64,000 bases of DNA from Actinomyces sp. S6-Spd3 (GTDB taxonomy: Bacteria > Actinomycetota > Actinomycetes > Actinomycetales > Actinomycetaceae). The stretch is from contig NZ_JRMV01000276.1 of assembly GCF_000758755.1 (NCBI RefSeq), positions 119,910-183,909 on the forward strand, given 5' to 3'. Under the pieces are notes generated by a model, which did no database searches, was not told where the DNA came from, and was given only the letters and a program-made list of their open reading frames with translations. Both the position numbers and the translations under genes were made by a program. This document shows positions 53,828-63,985 of this stretch, piece by piece; the stretch's first letter is position 1; the number at the start of each line of letters is the position of its first letter.

Positions 53828-54484
53828 CTAGATAATGTGCCTCTGCATGGCCCAGTGCGTAAGTTCGTTTCGATTGGAAAGCTGGAGCTTGCGAAGCACC
53901 GCAGATACGTGCGTTTCAACGGTTTTAATCGAAATAAAGAGCTCGGATGCGACCTCTTTGTAGGGATAGCCGCGAGCGATCAAACGCATCACTTCTTGCT
54001 CGCGCGCGGACAAAAGGTCTAGTTCATCGTCGTGGGCAGCAATCGGTGCATTTCCGCCGCCGAAAGCATCGAGCACGAAACCCGCGAGGCGCGGCGAGAA
54101 AGCCGCATCCCCCGCTGCAACGCGCTGGATGGCCTCGACCAATTCGGGGGTCGAAATTGACTTGGTGACGTAGCCGCGAGCACCCGCGCGGATGACCGAG
54201 ACGACGTCCTCGGGGGAATCCGAAACGGAGAGCGCAAGGAAACGGAGTCCTTCAACATCCGCGCACGAGGCCGCAACTTCAGCGCCGCCTCCACCCATTC
54301 CTCCCGGGAGGTGAACGTCGAGGAGTGCAACATCGGGGTGGAGCGCGTGGCAGGCCGCGATTGCGCCTTCGACGTCACTGGCCTCGCCAACGATTTCGAG
54401 GTCGGCGCCGCTGGATTCCAATTCACTACGCACTCCTGCGCGCACGAGTGCGTGATCATCAATGACCAGAATCCGGATCGTCAT
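53828..54484 (-). CDS. LuxR/NarL-family response regulator
   Basis: A 218-residue regulator. The receiver domain has phosphoacceptor Asp56 in [11 protein letters not shown] and acidic residues in VIDDHALV. The C-terminal HTH reads [40 protein letters not shown]. It is 27 bp downstream of its sensor kinase. The divergent PspC gene is a plausible target. Confidence 0.93.
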   Translation of the reverse strand: MTIRILVIDDHALVRAGVRSELESSGADLEIVGEASDVEGAIAACHALHPDVALLDVHLPGGMGGGGAEVAASCADVEGLRFLALSVSDSPEDVVSVIRAGARGYVTKSISTPELVEAIQRVAAGDAAFSPRLAGFVLDAFGGGNAPIAAHDDELDLLSAREQEVMRLIARGYPYKEVASELFISIKTVETHVSAVLRKLQLSNRNELTHWAMQRHII

Positions 54485-54511
54485 GACGGTGTTCTCCTTC
54501 GTGAAGTGCGC

Positions 54512-55807
54512 TTATTCCAGTGTAGCTGCGGGCATGGAGAGGTGAACTTCTGTTCCACTGGGAAGATGGCGGATCGAGGCTTTCCCACCTGCGCGTTCCA
54601 TGCGGCCAATGATCGAGTTACGAACCCCGTGCCGATCTTCGGGAATTTGCGAGAGATCAAAGCCGTCGCCACAGTCTTTGACGTAGATATCGGACCCGCC
54701 CGGCCCGACTTCCAGGTAGACACTCAGGGGCGGCTTCGCGTGGCGAATCGCGTTTGATACTGCTTCCGATGCGGCAGCGACCATCGCGAGTTCGCCGGGA
54801 CCTGGACGCGTATCAGAAACGGTCACGACGCCCACTTCCACACCAAAGGTGGTTTCCAAGGCTGAGACGGCTTCGCGCAGGGCCTCGGCAAGAGAGTCCG
54901 CGGCTTCTTCGCGTCCGGTGTACAGCCACGAGCGCAACTCGCGCTCTTGCCCAAGCGCCAGAGCGCGCACTGACGTTGGATTGTCAGCGTTGTTGCGGAT
55001 CAATGTGAGGGTCTGAAGAACGGAATCGTGCAGGTGCGCGGCCATATCCGCACGCTCGGCCTCGCGCTTTTCACGTTCCTTGCTGCGCGCACTGTCTTGG
55101 GAGGTGCGCACCCACAAGGGGATAATGGCCACTCCCAAGGCAAGGATCAGGGAGGCACCCAAGATCGCACCTCGGGCAAGATCCCAGGGCGATTGCCCGC
55201 GGAAGAAGGCCAAGGCCAAGCCCGCGGCGACCAAGAGCATCCCCGCGAAAGTGATGAGGATAAACAGAGGACTCTTCCAGCTGTGTGCGCGCGTGCTTTG
55301 GGTCCACACCGCGGAGATTCCGCCGATGACCAAAATCGCGGAGGCGATGTCGCGCAGGCCCGCAATCCCCGCAAAGAGCAGGTAGGCGATCGCTAGAGCG
55401 AGGCCGAGTGAACCGAGGCCCACCAAGAGCATGCGCAGATTGCGCTGTTGGCTTTCACGTCTGGCGATTTCGTCTGCCGAGGCCAGGGGCGAGTGCAGGC
55501 GACCAGTCCCGCTTTGTTCGCCACCTGAGTCCTCGGGAACAGTGAGCCAGAGCCAGAGGTAGACGATGAGAGAGAGCCCGTAGGCGGGGAGTGCGATGAG
55601 GAAGGCGAAACGTACGACGCGCACTGAGATACCGAGCATCGAGGAGATTCCCGCGCACACGCCCCCGATCCAGGGAAGAGGCATATCCGTCGAGTGTGCG
55701 CAGGAGCGTCGCAGTGCGCGCTGAGGCGGCACGATTTGAGGCGGGGTCCACTCGTACCCCGTCTGCCTGCCTTGAGGCGTATCGGTATTGTCCTGCACGT
55801 GACTCAC
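54512..55807 (-). CDS. PspC-fused NarL-type sensor histidine kinase
   Basis: A 431-residue kinase starting with GTG. Residues about 33-95 are a PspC domain (IGGVCAGISSMLGISVRVVRFAFLI), followed by four to five membrane helices. The HPK7-type core has phosphoacceptor His in AAHLHDSVLQTLTLI, and the ATPase part has AASEAVSNAIRHA and VKDCGDGFDLSQIP. It pairs with the downstream regulator and probably senses envelope stress, as for related PspC kinases (inference). Confidence 0.92.
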   Translation of the reverse strand: MSHVQDNTDTPQGRQTGYEWTPPQIVPPQRALRRSCAHSTDMPLPWIGGVCAGISSMLGISVRVVRFAFLIALPAYGLSLIVYLWLWLTVPEDSGGEQSGTGRLHSPLASADEIARRESQQRNLRMLLVGLGSLGLALAIAYLLFAGIAGLRDIASAILVIGGISAVWTQSTRAHSWKSPLFILITFAGMLLVAAGLALAFFRGQSPWDLARGAILGASLILALGVAIIPLWVRTSQDSARSKEREKREAERADMAAHLHDSVLQTLTLIRNNADNPTSVRALALGQERELRSWLYTGREEAADSLAEALREAVSALETTFGVEVGVVTVSDTRPGPGELAMVAAASEAVSNAIRHAKPPLSVYLEVGPGGSDIYVKDCGDGFDLSQIPEDRHGVRNSIIGRMERAGGKASIRHLPSGTEVHLSMPAATLE

Positions 55808-55920
55808 CCGTTTATCTTCACACGTTTTCTGCCATTCGGGGGAAGAGAAAGCGACAAATCGGGGATAGATCAGGGCATCCCCCTATATCTTCTTCGTGCA
55901 TCTTTGGGCAGAGTTGAAGC

Positions 55921-57444
55921 ATGGATAAAGGATTCATGAACACATTGCGATACTCCGGTTTCTTCCGTGGTGAGCCTCGCGTCATTGGCGGCGTGTGTCA
56001 AGGTCTGGCACAACGCTACGGATGGGACGTGAACTCGGTGCGGATCCTCATCGTTGTCCTCGCCTTCCTTTTCCCTGTCGTGTGCATTTTCTATGCATTC
56101 GCATGGGTCTTCTTGCCTGAGGCTCGCGATGGTCGAATCCATGTCGATGAAATGCTCAAGGGGCGTTTCGATATGGCGATCTTCGGCGCTGCCTTCATGG
56201 CGATCTTCGGCGGCGGTGCTTTGGGTATCACGACGGTCTTCTTCAGGGTGCCTTTCTTCCTCATGCTCCCCGCGGCCATCGTCATCATCGCCATCTTGCT
56301 ATCGAAATCAAATTGGACTTTCCAAGGAAACACCATGCCTCAATCAACTCCCGACTGGCGAACTCAAGGGGGCCCTGAGCAATTCCCGGGATCCCAGCCT
56401 TCGCCAGAGGCAGCCTCCACCACGTCTTCCCCTTTTAGCGCCTCATCCGCAGGCGCCTATCCCCCTCCTACCTCAGATGCTCCTGGCCCCCAGATGCAGG
56501 GGGATCAATGGAGGCAACAATGGAATGCCTCGTACGCGACCTCGGGACACACAGTTCCGCAAAGTGCTGGAACGCGTTTTACTCCCTTCCCCACCCAAGC
56601 CCCACTCCTTCCTCGCCGTCTTTCACGCGCAGCGGTCTTGAGCATCTACGGGCTGGTCATGCTGGTGCTCGCTGGAACCTTCTGGCTCATGTACCGCAAT
56701 GGCCTAAAGACAACAACTGCGGCTGACAGTTGGGTGCAAATCGGATTAATTGGCGGTGGCATCTGCCTTCTCATCGTCGGTTTTGCTCACCTGGTTGCAG
56801 CAATTCGCGACCGCTCCTCCGCAGCACTCAGCGCTCTATCAACCATCGGTATCTTCTTAGCTATCCCCGCAGGTCTGGGTGGAATTGGCTACGCGGCCGT
56901 CACCACTACAGACGGCTGGCACTGGGGAAATGTCTCAACCTCCAGTTACGATGCAACGTGGAAGTCTGACGAGATCGCTGGCCAAAACGGTTCTCAGGTC
57001 GTCGTTCTTGACTTGGATCTCACCCATGCGCCTGATGGACTGACGAAGGACATCCACGTCCGCGGAAATCTCATCCCCTCTGCGAATATCCAAGCGCGTC
57101 AAGGCCAGCCGGTACGGGTGGTCGCACAGAATCGTCCCCTGAGCGTCACTCTGGACATGAATGGAGATGCGGATTGGCAAGGATTCAATGATTCCACGCC
57201 AACAATCCTCAAGTCCCCGACCTGGAAAGAAGGCGAAGGAATCACGGTTTACCTCGATGCCCCACAGATCCTCAACGTGAACGTCGAGGAAAGCGGGAGC
57301 TCCGTCAATCGTGATCCCTGGCCATCGGGAACGCCTTCACCTTCACCAGCGACGCCTTCACCAAGCGCATCAGCTGGGCAAGAGGCAAGCCCAACGCCCT
57401 CCGCTTCCCCTAACGCCTCTGAGTCCGCCGCAGGCGCGCACTGA
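55921..57444 (+). CDS. PspC-domain membrane protein
   Basis: A 507-residue protein. Residues 10-70 form a PspC domain (RVIGGVCQGLAQRYGWDVNSVRI), followed by further helices, a Pro/Ser/Gln-rich cytoplasmic segment (about 145-230) and three more helices. The last ~150 residues are an extracytoplasmic beta-rich domain reminiscent of LiaF-like C-terminal regions, ending in a Pro/Ser-rich tail. ATG 55936 is a shorter alternative start. It is divergent from the PspC sensor kinase, suggesting one regulatory circuit. Confidence 0.87.
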   Translation: MDKGFMNTLRYSGFFRGEPRVIGGVCQGLAQRYGWDVNSVRILIVVLAFLFPVVCIFYAFAWVFLPEARDGRIHVDEMLKGRFDMAIFGAAFMAIFGGGALGITTVFFRVPFFLMLPAAIVIIAILLSKSNWTFQGNTMPQSTPDWRTQGGPEQFPGSQPSPEAASTTSSPFSASSAGAYPPPTSDAPGPQMQGDQWRQQWNASYATSGHTVPQSAGTRFTPFPTQAPLLPRRLSRAAVLSIYGLVMLVLAGTFWLMYRNGLKTTTAADSWVQIGLIGGGICLLIVGFAHLVAAIRDRSSAALSALSTIGIFLAIPAGLGGIGYAAVTTTDGWHWGNVSTSSYDATWKSDEIAGQNGSQVVVLDLDLTHAPDGLTKDIHVRGNLIPSANIQARQGQPVRVVAQNRPLSVTLDMNGDADWQGFNDSTPTILKSPTWKEGEGITVYLDAPQILNVNVEESGSSVNRDPWPSGTPSPSPATPSPSASAGQEASPTPSASPNASESAAGAH

Positions 57445-57455
57445 AAGGATCCGAC

Positions 57456-58085
57456 ATGAGTGTCAACGACTTTGATCAGACCGTTCCCCTGCCCACGAAC
57501 GGGGAAGAAACGACCCCGCTTCCCGTGGGAAATGATGCTCCCGAGGTCCCCCAGCCCGCCAGCGCCTCGGATGAGACCGCAACGCTTCCCTCCGGCCTTG
57601 TCCCCGAAACACGGGAACTTCCAGTGACCGAGGACGCGGCCCCCTCTTCCGCTGAACAATCCGAGGCCGACGCAAAGGTTTCCGCAGATTCTGCTGTTCC
57701 TCCCAGCAAGAGCGCGCCTCACGCGTCTTCTGGCGATGCGCCGACCGCTTGGACGAGTGCTGCGAGCGGGGCTGCGGCATGGGCAACAAGCACGGACCAA
57801 ACACAGACACCACACTCAACGCCTCACTCAGGTGTTATTCCTCCCACCCGAGTCTGGTCTGCGGAGGAACTCAAAGAAGCGCCCTATCGCGGAGTACGCA
57901 TCGGGCAGCTGGTGTGGGCATGCATCGTCATTTTCACAGGCGTTGTCCTCATCGCGCTGGCCTTTGCGCGAATGATGGACTTCGCTCTGATTGCGATCTC
58001 CACCCTGGCTGTCTTGGGCGTTCTACTCATGACAATTGCGGGAATTAGTTCGTTTACATCGCGAAAGAAGGGGTCAAGCAAGTAA
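57456..58085 (+). CDS. Hypothetical acidic protein with two membrane helices
   Basis: A 209-residue protein. The first ~135 residues are acidic and rich in Pro, Ser, Ala and Thr, predicted disordered, with VPLPTNGEETTPLPVG at the start. Two hydrophobic segments at about 148-170 and 176-200 end in a basic tail. It begins 11 bp after the PspC gene, so is probably co-transcribed. No family recognised. Confidence 0.72.
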   Translation: MSVNDFDQTVPLPTNGEETTPLPVGNDAPEVPQPASASDETATLPSGLVPETRELPVTEDAAPSSAEQSEADAKVSADSAVPPSKSAPHASSGDAPTAWTSAASGAAAWATSTDQTQTPHSTPHSGVIPPTRVWSAEELKEAPYRGVRIGQLVWACIVIFTGVVLIALAFARMMDFALIAISTLAVLGVLLMTIAGISSFTSRKKGSSK

Positions 58086-58117
58086 GGACGAATGCCTGAA
58101 AAGGACTTCTCGACGCA

Positions 58118-58168
58118 AAGAGTTGGCGCCAAGCGGCGGAATACACCGTCTGCTTGGCGCCAACTCTT
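58118..58168. terminator. Long hairpin between convergent genes
   Basis: AAGAGTTGGCGCCAAGC at 58118-58134 pairs perfectly with GCTTGGCGCCAACTCTT at 58152-58168 (17 bp). An inner CGG/CCG stem narrows the loop. It terminates the PspC operon and metG. Confidence 0.8.
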
Positions 58169-58199
58169 AGCCAGATCAGTGGCTCAACGAAGCCTTAAG

Positions 58200-60041
58200 T
58201 CACGCTCCGGTCACGTCATCGGGACGAGACTCCGCGTAGCGCGCGAGTTCTTCTTCCACGATGGCCTCGTCAAGCTTTTGGAAGACCGGGGTCGGCTTCT
58301 CGATCGGGGTACCAACGACAATGTCGTGACGCTCCCACGTGGGAACATTCGTGTAGTCGCCGGTAATGACCGGGTAGCCTGTACGACCAGCAAAATCGGC
58401 GGGAAGAACCTCGGGGTCCAACTCCTCAACTTCCTTGATGTAAGGCATGGGAGCGATCTCACCCGCGCCACCCATGACGCGGTCAACGTCATTTGCCGCG
58501 TGGGGCAGGAAGGGTGAAAGCATGAGGTTGAGGTCAGCCACAGCCTGCGCCAGCGTCCACAGCACGGTCGCCAAACGCTCGCGCTCTTCGGGTGCCTTGA
58601 GCTTGAAGGGCTCGGTATCGGCAACGTACTTATTGGCTTCGCCAACCAGACGCATCGCAGCGGCAAGAGCAGCCTTCTGACGATGATGACGGATCAGGTC
58701 CCCGACCTCGTCAAAGCCTGCGGCAATAGCATCCAGCAGCGCGCGGTCGATCTCTTGGAGTTCGCCCGGTGCGGGGATTTCGCCGAACTTCTTGTGGATC
58801 ATCGACGCAGTGCGGTTCACCAGGTTGCCCCAGCCTGCCACCAACTCGCCGTTCGTGCGGCGCACGAATTCCGCCCAGGTGAAGTCAGCATCAGAGGACT
58901 CAGGACCCGCAGCAGAAATGAAGTAACGCAGCGCGTCAGCCTGGTAGCGACTGAGCATGTCACGCACGTAGATGACGATGCCGTGAGAAGAAGAGAACTT
59001 CTTGCCTTCCATGGTGAGGAATTCAGAAGAGACGACCTCAGTGGGCAGGTTGAGCACGCCCAGATCACCGGGCTGGCCGCCCTTTGCTCCCTGACCGTTG
59101 TAGCCCAGCATTTCGGCCGGCCAGATCTGCGAGTGGAAGACGATGTTGTCCTTGCCCATGAAGTAGTAGGTCAGGGCTTCGGGATCGTTCCACCACTTGC
59201 GCCATGCTTCGGGATCCCCCGTGCGGCGTGCCCACTCGATCGAGGCGCTCAGGTAGCCGATGACCGCGTCAAACCATACGTAGAGGCGCTTTCCGGGCTG
59301 GTCTTCCCATCCGGGAACCGGGATACCCCAGTCAATGTCGCGTGTCATGGCGCGAGGACGGATTTCCTCCAGGAAGTTCTTCGAGAACTTGATGACGTTG
59401 GGACGCCACGTGCCCGAGCGGTCACGCTCGTCCAGCCATGCCGAGAGGGCATCGGCCAGTGCAGGCAGGTCCAAGAAGTAGTGTGTGGACTCGACGAATT
59501 CGGGGGTTTCACCGTTGATTCGCGAGTGAGGGTTGATCAGATCGGTGGGATCGAGCTGGTTACCGCAGTTATCACACTGGTCGCCGCGAGCGCCTTCCGC
59601 ACCGCAAATCGGGCATGTGCCTTCGATGTAGCGGTCGGGCAGAGTACGTCCGCTCGAGGGCGAGATCGCCGCGCGAGTGACTTGCTCGATCATGTAACCG
59701 TTATCGCGAACAGTTCGGAACATGTCCTGGACGACGCGGTAGTGGTTTCCCGCAGTGGTACGCGTAAAGAGGTCATAGGACAGGCCCAGCTGGACCAAGT
59801 CTTCGACGATGAGTCGATTGTTCTGGTCGGCCAGCTCGCGCGCGCTGATTCCCGCGCCATCGGCGGCAACCAGAATGGGGGTTCCGTGCTCGTCAGTTCC
59901 GGACACCATCAGTACGTCGTGCCCGGCCATTCGCATGTAGCGAGAGAAGACATCGGAGGGGACTCCGAAACCGGCGACGTGACCAATATGGCGGGGACCG
60001 TTGGCATAAGGCCAAGCAACGGCAGACAAAATTCGACTCAT
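58200..60041 (-). CDS. metG: Methionyl-tRNA synthetase
   Basis: A 613-residue class I synthetase. The HIGH motif is in [17 protein letters not shown]. The zinc knuckle has [19 protein letters not shown]. The KMSKS loop is the KKFSSSHG variant ([13 protein letters not shown]), as in many actinobacteria. The C-terminal anticodon domain is present; the dimerisation OB domain of E. coli MetG is absent, as usual. Together with rsmI and PMT nearby it matches conserved actinobacterial gene order. Confidence 0.97.
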   Translation of the reverse strand: MSRILSAVAWPYANGPRHIGHVAGFGVPSDVFSRYMRMAGHDVLMVSGTDEHGTPILVAADGAGISARELADQNNRLIVEDLVQLGLSYDLFTRTTAGNHYRVVQDMFRTVRDNGYMIEQVTRAAISPSSGRTLPDRYIEGTCPICGAEGARGDQCDNCGNQLDPTDLINPHSRINGETPEFVESTHYFLDLPALADALSAWLDERDRSGTWRPNVIKFSKNFLEEIRPRAMTRDIDWGIPVPGWEDQPGKRLYVWFDAVIGYLSASIEWARRTGDPEAWRKWWNDPEALTYYFMGKDNIVFHSQIWPAEMLGYNGQGAKGGQPGDLGVLNLPTEVVSSEFLTMEGKKFSSSHGIVIYVRDMLSRYQADALRYFISAAGPESSDADFTWAEFVRRTNGELVAGWGNLVNRTASMIHKKFGEIPAPGELQEIDRALLDAIAAGFDEVGDLIRHHRQKAALAAAMRLVGEANKYVADTEPFKLKAPEERERLATVLWTLAQAVADLNLMLSPFLPHAANDVDRVMGGAGEIAPMPYIKEVEELDPEVLPADFAGRTGYPVITGDYTNVPTWERHDIVVGTPIEKPTPVFQKLDEAIVEEELARYAESRPDDVTGA

Positions 60042-60127
60042 GGTCCCCTAGTTTAATGCCTATTGGCGCTCGAGTCGTCTCTGCCCTATTCTCAAGGTAT
60101 CTACCGCTTATTTTTCGGGAGGGTCCA

Positions 60128-60700
60128 ATGCCCCGCGCGCTTGTCATTGTCGATGTTCAACCTACTTTTTGCGAGGGAGGAGCTCTTCCCGTTGAGGGCG
60201 GAAACGCCTGTGCTCAGCGCGTAGCTGATTTTATTGCCGCTCACGCCTCGGATTACGACTGCATCGTGACCTCGCAGGATTGGCACATCGATCCGGGTTC
60301 GCATTTCTCTGACAATCCCGATTTCGTTGACACGTGGCCCCCGCACGGCGTCGCGGGCACCGCCGAGGCCGAGCTCCACCCCGCTCTTGCCGACCTCCAT
60401 GCCGATGTGACGATCCACAAGGGCATGTACGAGGCCGCCTACTCTGCTTTCGATGGCGAGGACGTGGCAACGAAGCGTCCCTTGCTTGAACTTCTTCGAG
60501 ACAAGGGCATCGATTCTTTGGACGTCGTGGGCCTTGCTCAATCCCACTGCGTGTGTGAAACCGCGTTGGACGGGGTGAAGGATGGCTTTAAGGTGCGAGT
60601 CTTCACCGACCTGACCGAACCCGTCAGCCCCGAGCTGGGCGAGCTTGCCGCCGCACGTATGGCCGAGGCCGGAGTTGAGCTGGTCCCCTCTCAGGCCTGA
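60128..60700 (+). CDS. pncA: Nicotinamidase (isochorismatase fold)
   Basis: A 190-residue hydrolase turning nicotinamide into nicotinate for NAD salvage. The catalytic triad is Asp9 (VDVQ), Lys98 (TIHKGM) and Cys141 (SHCVCETA). The metal site fits Asp51, His53 and His59 in DWHIDPGSHF. ATG 60128 follows GGGAGGG. It recycles the nicotinamide released by sirtuins such as SirTM in this window; that link is functional inference. Confidence 0.9.
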   Translation: MPRALVIVDVQPTFCEGGALPVEGGNACAQRVADFIAAHASDYDCIVTSQDWHIDPGSHFSDNPDFVDTWPPHGVAGTAEAELHPALADLHADVTIHKGMYEAAYSAFDGEDVATKRPLLELLRDKGIDSLDVVGLAQSHCVCETALDGVKDGFKVRVFTDLTEPVSPELGELAAARMAEAGVELVPSQA

Positions 60701-60718
60701 TTCGCCTACCGCACTCCC

Positions 60719-61573
60719 CTAGCTCGTGCGTGCGAGCGCTGCCCGGTACAGCTCGTTCTTGCGTAATCCGGTTGCTTCTGCGACTTCCGCCGCAGCGTCC
60801 TTCAAACGCATGCCTTCTGCCGCCAAGGCCAGCACGGCCTCGACGTGGTCATCGGCATTGCCCTGCGCGTGCCCGGGAGCAATAACCAAGGTGATTTCCC
60901 CAAGGACCTCTCCTTCGGTGGCGTCAACCAGTTCCGCGAGACTTCCGCGAATCACCTCTTCATAGGTCTTCGTGAGCTCCCGGCATAGCGCTCCCTCGCG
61001 GTCTGCGCCGAAAACTTCAGCCATAAGGGTCAGGGTTTCGTGAACCCGCTTGGGGGATTCAAAAAAGATCAGGGTGTGTGGGTCGGCGGCGAGAGCCTTC
61101 AGGTAGCGCGTCGCTTCCCCCGTCTTGCGCGGGAGGAAGCCCTCAAAAGCAAAGCGGTCGGAGGGCAGTCCTGAAACCGCGAGCGCAGTGACCGGCGCGG
61201 AGGGACCGGGGAGGGCACTGACGTGAACTCCAGCGGCAGTGGCCTCGTGAACGAGGCGGAACCCGGGGTCTGAGACGGTGGGCATTCCCGCGTCGGAGAC
61301 CATGACGACGCGTGCTCCCGCCCGCGCTTGTTCGACGACTGCCGAGGCCTTGGCGGATTCATTGTGGTCGTGGAGGCTGATGAGTTTCGCGCTGAGGTGG
61401 ATTCCCATTCTCGAGGCCAGGGCAAGAAGGCGGCGTGTATCTTCTGCGGCGATGATGTCGGCTTGCTCGAGGGCTGGGGCCAGACGCGAAGAGGCATCGC
61501 GTACGTCACCGATTGGGGTTGCTGCTAGAAGAATCGAGGCGGGGGCCTGAATAAAATCCTGGTCTTCACTCAC
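60719..61573 (-). CDS. rsmI: 16S rRNA (cytidine(1402)-2'-O)-methyltransferase
   Basis: A 284-residue methyltransferase. SAM-binding GARVVMVSDAGMPTVSDPG and VSALPGPSAPVTALAVSGLPSDRFAFEGFLPRK are signatures of the RsmI family, as is the EDTRR motif. GTG 61573 is the likely start; the in-frame sequence up to 61720 has no RBS and reaches into the divergent PMT gene. Divergent rsmI/PMT is typical of actinobacteria. Confidence 0.93.
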   Translation of the reverse strand: MSEDQDFIQAPASILLAATPIGDVRDASSRLAPALEQADIIAAEDTRRLLALASRMGIHLSAKLISLHDHNESAKASAVVEQARAGARVVMVSDAGMPTVSDPGFRLVHEATAAGVHVSALPGPSAPVTALAVSGLPSDRFAFEGFLPRKTGEATRYLKALAADPHTLIFFESPKRVHETLTLMAEVFGADREGALCRELTKTYEEVIRGSLAELVDATEGEVLGEITLVIAPGHAQGNADDHVEAVLALAAEGMRLKDAAAEVAEATGLRKNELYRAALARTS

Positions 61574-61638
61574 GGACCAATCGTCCCACCTTTGGGTGTA
61601 GTACTCCAGTTGAGGGTGGGCATCGGTAGACTGATCTG

Positions 61639-63489
61639 GTGAACGACGAAACTCTTTCCAATTCAGATAACCCTGGGGCCGAGGCGACAGCTGGCGACGC
61701 GCACACAGAAGAGCTCGCACAGCGTGAAGATGGCGTCTGCGCTCCTCCCGAGGCCGTGGCTCAGGAAGAGCCTGAGTCCGACGCTGATCCGAACGCTGCA
61801 GATGCCGGGACGACGGTTGATGGAGAGAACGAGGAGCCTGCCTCGGAGAGCGGGGAAGAGCCTGCAGATATTGAGTCTTCCGAAGAAGTGAGCGAGGCCG
61901 AGGCGCGCAAGTGGAAGCCCGTCGCTATCCCCCGCTGGGCGCAGCTGCCCATGTCTGCGCGTGCGGGTTGGATCGCTACGTGGGTCATGACGATTCTTGC
62001 CGCTTTTATTCGTCTTCCGGGACTTGGAACTATCCGAACGCTCATTTTCGACGAGACCTACTACGTCAAGGATGCCTACTCTCAAATCGCTTTGGGATAT
62101 GAGGGAAGTTGGGCGAAAGATACCGATCCCGCGTTTATTTCAGGCGATTTTTCAGGACTTTCTGCCGAGGGTGGTTACGTCGTTCACCCGTCGGTTGGTA
62201 AGTGGCTGATTGGTCTGGGAATGCGGGCATTTGGTCCGACGAATCCTGTCGGATGGCGCATCAGCGCGGCGATCGCGGGAATCATTTTGGTCTTCTTGAC
62301 TGCTCGCATTGCACAGCACCTGTTCCGTTCCCCCGCGATTACTGCGCTTGCTGGGTTCTTCATGGCAACCGATGGCATCGCGATTGTTTTGTCGCGAACG
62401 GGCCTATTGGACGTCTTTTTAGCAATGTTCGCCGCAGCGGCTTTCTTGGCGGTGCTGAAAGATCAAGAGATTACTCATCCGCGATTGGTCTCACGGCTCT
62501 CTGAATGGACGCCTGATCCCGATGATCCCAAAAGAATTGGACCTCACGCAGGTTCACGTTGGTGGCTCCTCGCGGCTGGTATTTTGAGTGGCTTGGCGAT
62601 GTCGGTGAAGTGGTCGGGCCTGTATGTCCTGGCTGTTCTCGGTTTGTTTGTTGCCGTCCGCGACTGGATGACTCGCAGGCGAATGGGTCATCCGCGGGCT
62701 TTTTCTGCAACGCTCATCAATGACACTTCAGTCGCTTTCTTGGCGATGGTTCCTCCGGCGATCATTACTTATATCGCCTCGTGGTTCGGCTGGTTTGCTC
62801 ATTGGAATGCGTATGGTCACCGCAATCACGGCATTGCTGGCGCCTTCCAGGATTTGTGGGATTACCACGTGGGAATGTTCAAGTTCCACACTGGGCTGAC
62901 GACACCTCACACCTATCAGGCGCACCCGGCGCAGTGGTTTGTTCAGGCGCGTCCGACGTCTTTTGCGTGGGACAAGGTCGCGTCTGGCGCCTGCGATAAG
63001 TCCGACTGCGTCCACGCGGTTTTAGCTTTGGGTAATCCGCTTCTGTGGTGGGTCGGGGCCGTCGCCTTCTTTATCCTTCTCTTTGTGACGCTGCGAGATC
63101 GTAACTGGCGCACTGGATTCGTTGTCTGTGGATACCTCGCGCTCTACTTCCCGTGGTATCTCAATGCGAACCGAACGATCTTTAACTTCTACACGATCGC
63201 ATTCGTTCCCTTTGTGTGTTTAAGCGTCGCCTGGCTCCTTGGCTATATGTTGGATCAGGCCCGCACGTGGGTTGATCCAGACCGCATGTATGACTCTCAG
63301 CCGCTTGAACCCGGTGATTACCGCTGGATGGGCGCCGATGTCCGTGTCCGCCAGGGCTGGGCGCTAGGAGCTCTCGTGATTACCGCACTCATTACCGCTT
63401 CCGCGGTGTTCTTCATGCCCCTATGGCGAGGAGATCTGATCTCCTATAACTTCTGGCACTTCCACATGTGGTTCCCGACGTGGATCTAA
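61639..63489 (+). CDS. Protein O-mannosyltransferase (PMT family)
   Basis: A 616-residue GT39 transferase that moves mannose from a polyprenyl carrier to secreted proteins. It starts with GTG and a ~95-residue acidic disordered N-terminus. The first loop has the catalytic LIFDETYYVKDAYS, whose Asp-Glu pair is conserved. About ten membrane segments follow. The C-terminal FNFYTIAFVPFVCLSVAWLLGYML region is typical of actinobacterial Pmt (Rv1002c type). Two strong hairpins follow the gene. Confidence 0.93.
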   Translation: MNDETLSNSDNPGAEATAGDAHTEELAQREDGVCAPPEAVAQEEPESDADPNAADAGTTVDGENEEPASESGEEPADIESSEEVSEAEARKWKPVAIPRWAQLPMSARAGWIATWVMTILAAFIRLPGLGTIRTLIFDETYYVKDAYSQIALGYEGSWAKDTDPAFISGDFSGLSAEGGYVVHPSVGKWLIGLGMRAFGPTNPVGWRISAAIAGIILVFLTARIAQHLFRSPAITALAGFFMATDGIAIVLSRTGLLDVFLAMFAAAAFLAVLKDQEITHPRLVSRLSEWTPDPDDPKRIGPHAGSRWWLLAAGILSGLAMSVKWSGLYVLAVLGLFVAVRDWMTRRRMGHPRAFSATLINDTSVAFLAMVPPAIITYIASWFGWFAHWNAYGHRNHGIAGAFQDLWDYHVGMFKFHTGLTTPHTYQAHPAQWFVQARPTSFAWDKVASGACDKSDCVHAVLALGNPLLWWVGAVAFFILLFVTLRDRNWRTGFVVCGYLALYFPWYLNANRTIFNFYTIAFVPFVCLSVAWLLGYMLDQARTWVDPDRMYDSQPLEPGDYRWMGADVRVRQGWALGALVITALITASAVFFMPLWRGDLISYNFWHFHMWFPTWI

Positions 63490-63519
63490 AGTGATCTGTC
63501 GCCGTTGGTAGATGGCGTT

Positions 63520-63547
63520 GTGCCCGCGAACTTCCGTTCGCGGGCAC
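63520..63547 (+). terminator. PMT terminator
   Basis: GTGCCCGCGAA at 63520-63530 pairs with TTCGCGGGCAC at 63537-63547 around CTTCCG, 31 bp after the PMT stop. Confidence 0.8.
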
Positions 63548-63946
63548 TTCTAATCCCACCGCTGAAAGCGCACGACGACACTCGTTTAGCCAACACGCCT
63601 CGTCTGCTCGCCCCGTTGGCAACAACCTAGCTCAGCGACTCAGTGCCGCTTACAGTGCCTACGTCTTTGTAGATACGAAACCTATGTCTGCGCTCATGGG
63701 TACATCACTTCTGAAAGCGCGCGGCAAAGAGTCAACCTTGGGGTTCTCAAGTGTAAATAATGTTGCCTGGGGCGGCGCTGAACTTGCCTCTTTCTCGCGG
63801 CAACGTTGCCCACTCGTCCCCGTCTAAGCGGATGCATTCAGTTGAATGGGCCGCGGTGGCAAGCGGTAGCTGGAGCAGGAAGGCTGCTGAGAGAGCAAGT
63901 CAGGCTAGTGGTAGCTGGGGTGGTGTGTGTTGTGGGTGTGAGAAAG

Positions 63947-63985
63947 CGGTGGGGTCTTGGAACACTGTGTTCCAAGACCCCACCG
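63947..63985. terminator. 39-bp near-perfect palindrome
   Basis: CGGTGGGGTCTTGGAACAC (63947-63965) and its reverse complement (63967-63985) flank a single T. Such a stem is a strong terminator, probably for a gene converging from beyond the window, but could also be a repeat end. Confidence 0.6.

Noticed and set aside
58683..60056. 457-codon plus-strand frame antisense to metG
   Set aside because: Complete overlap with metG; no family features.
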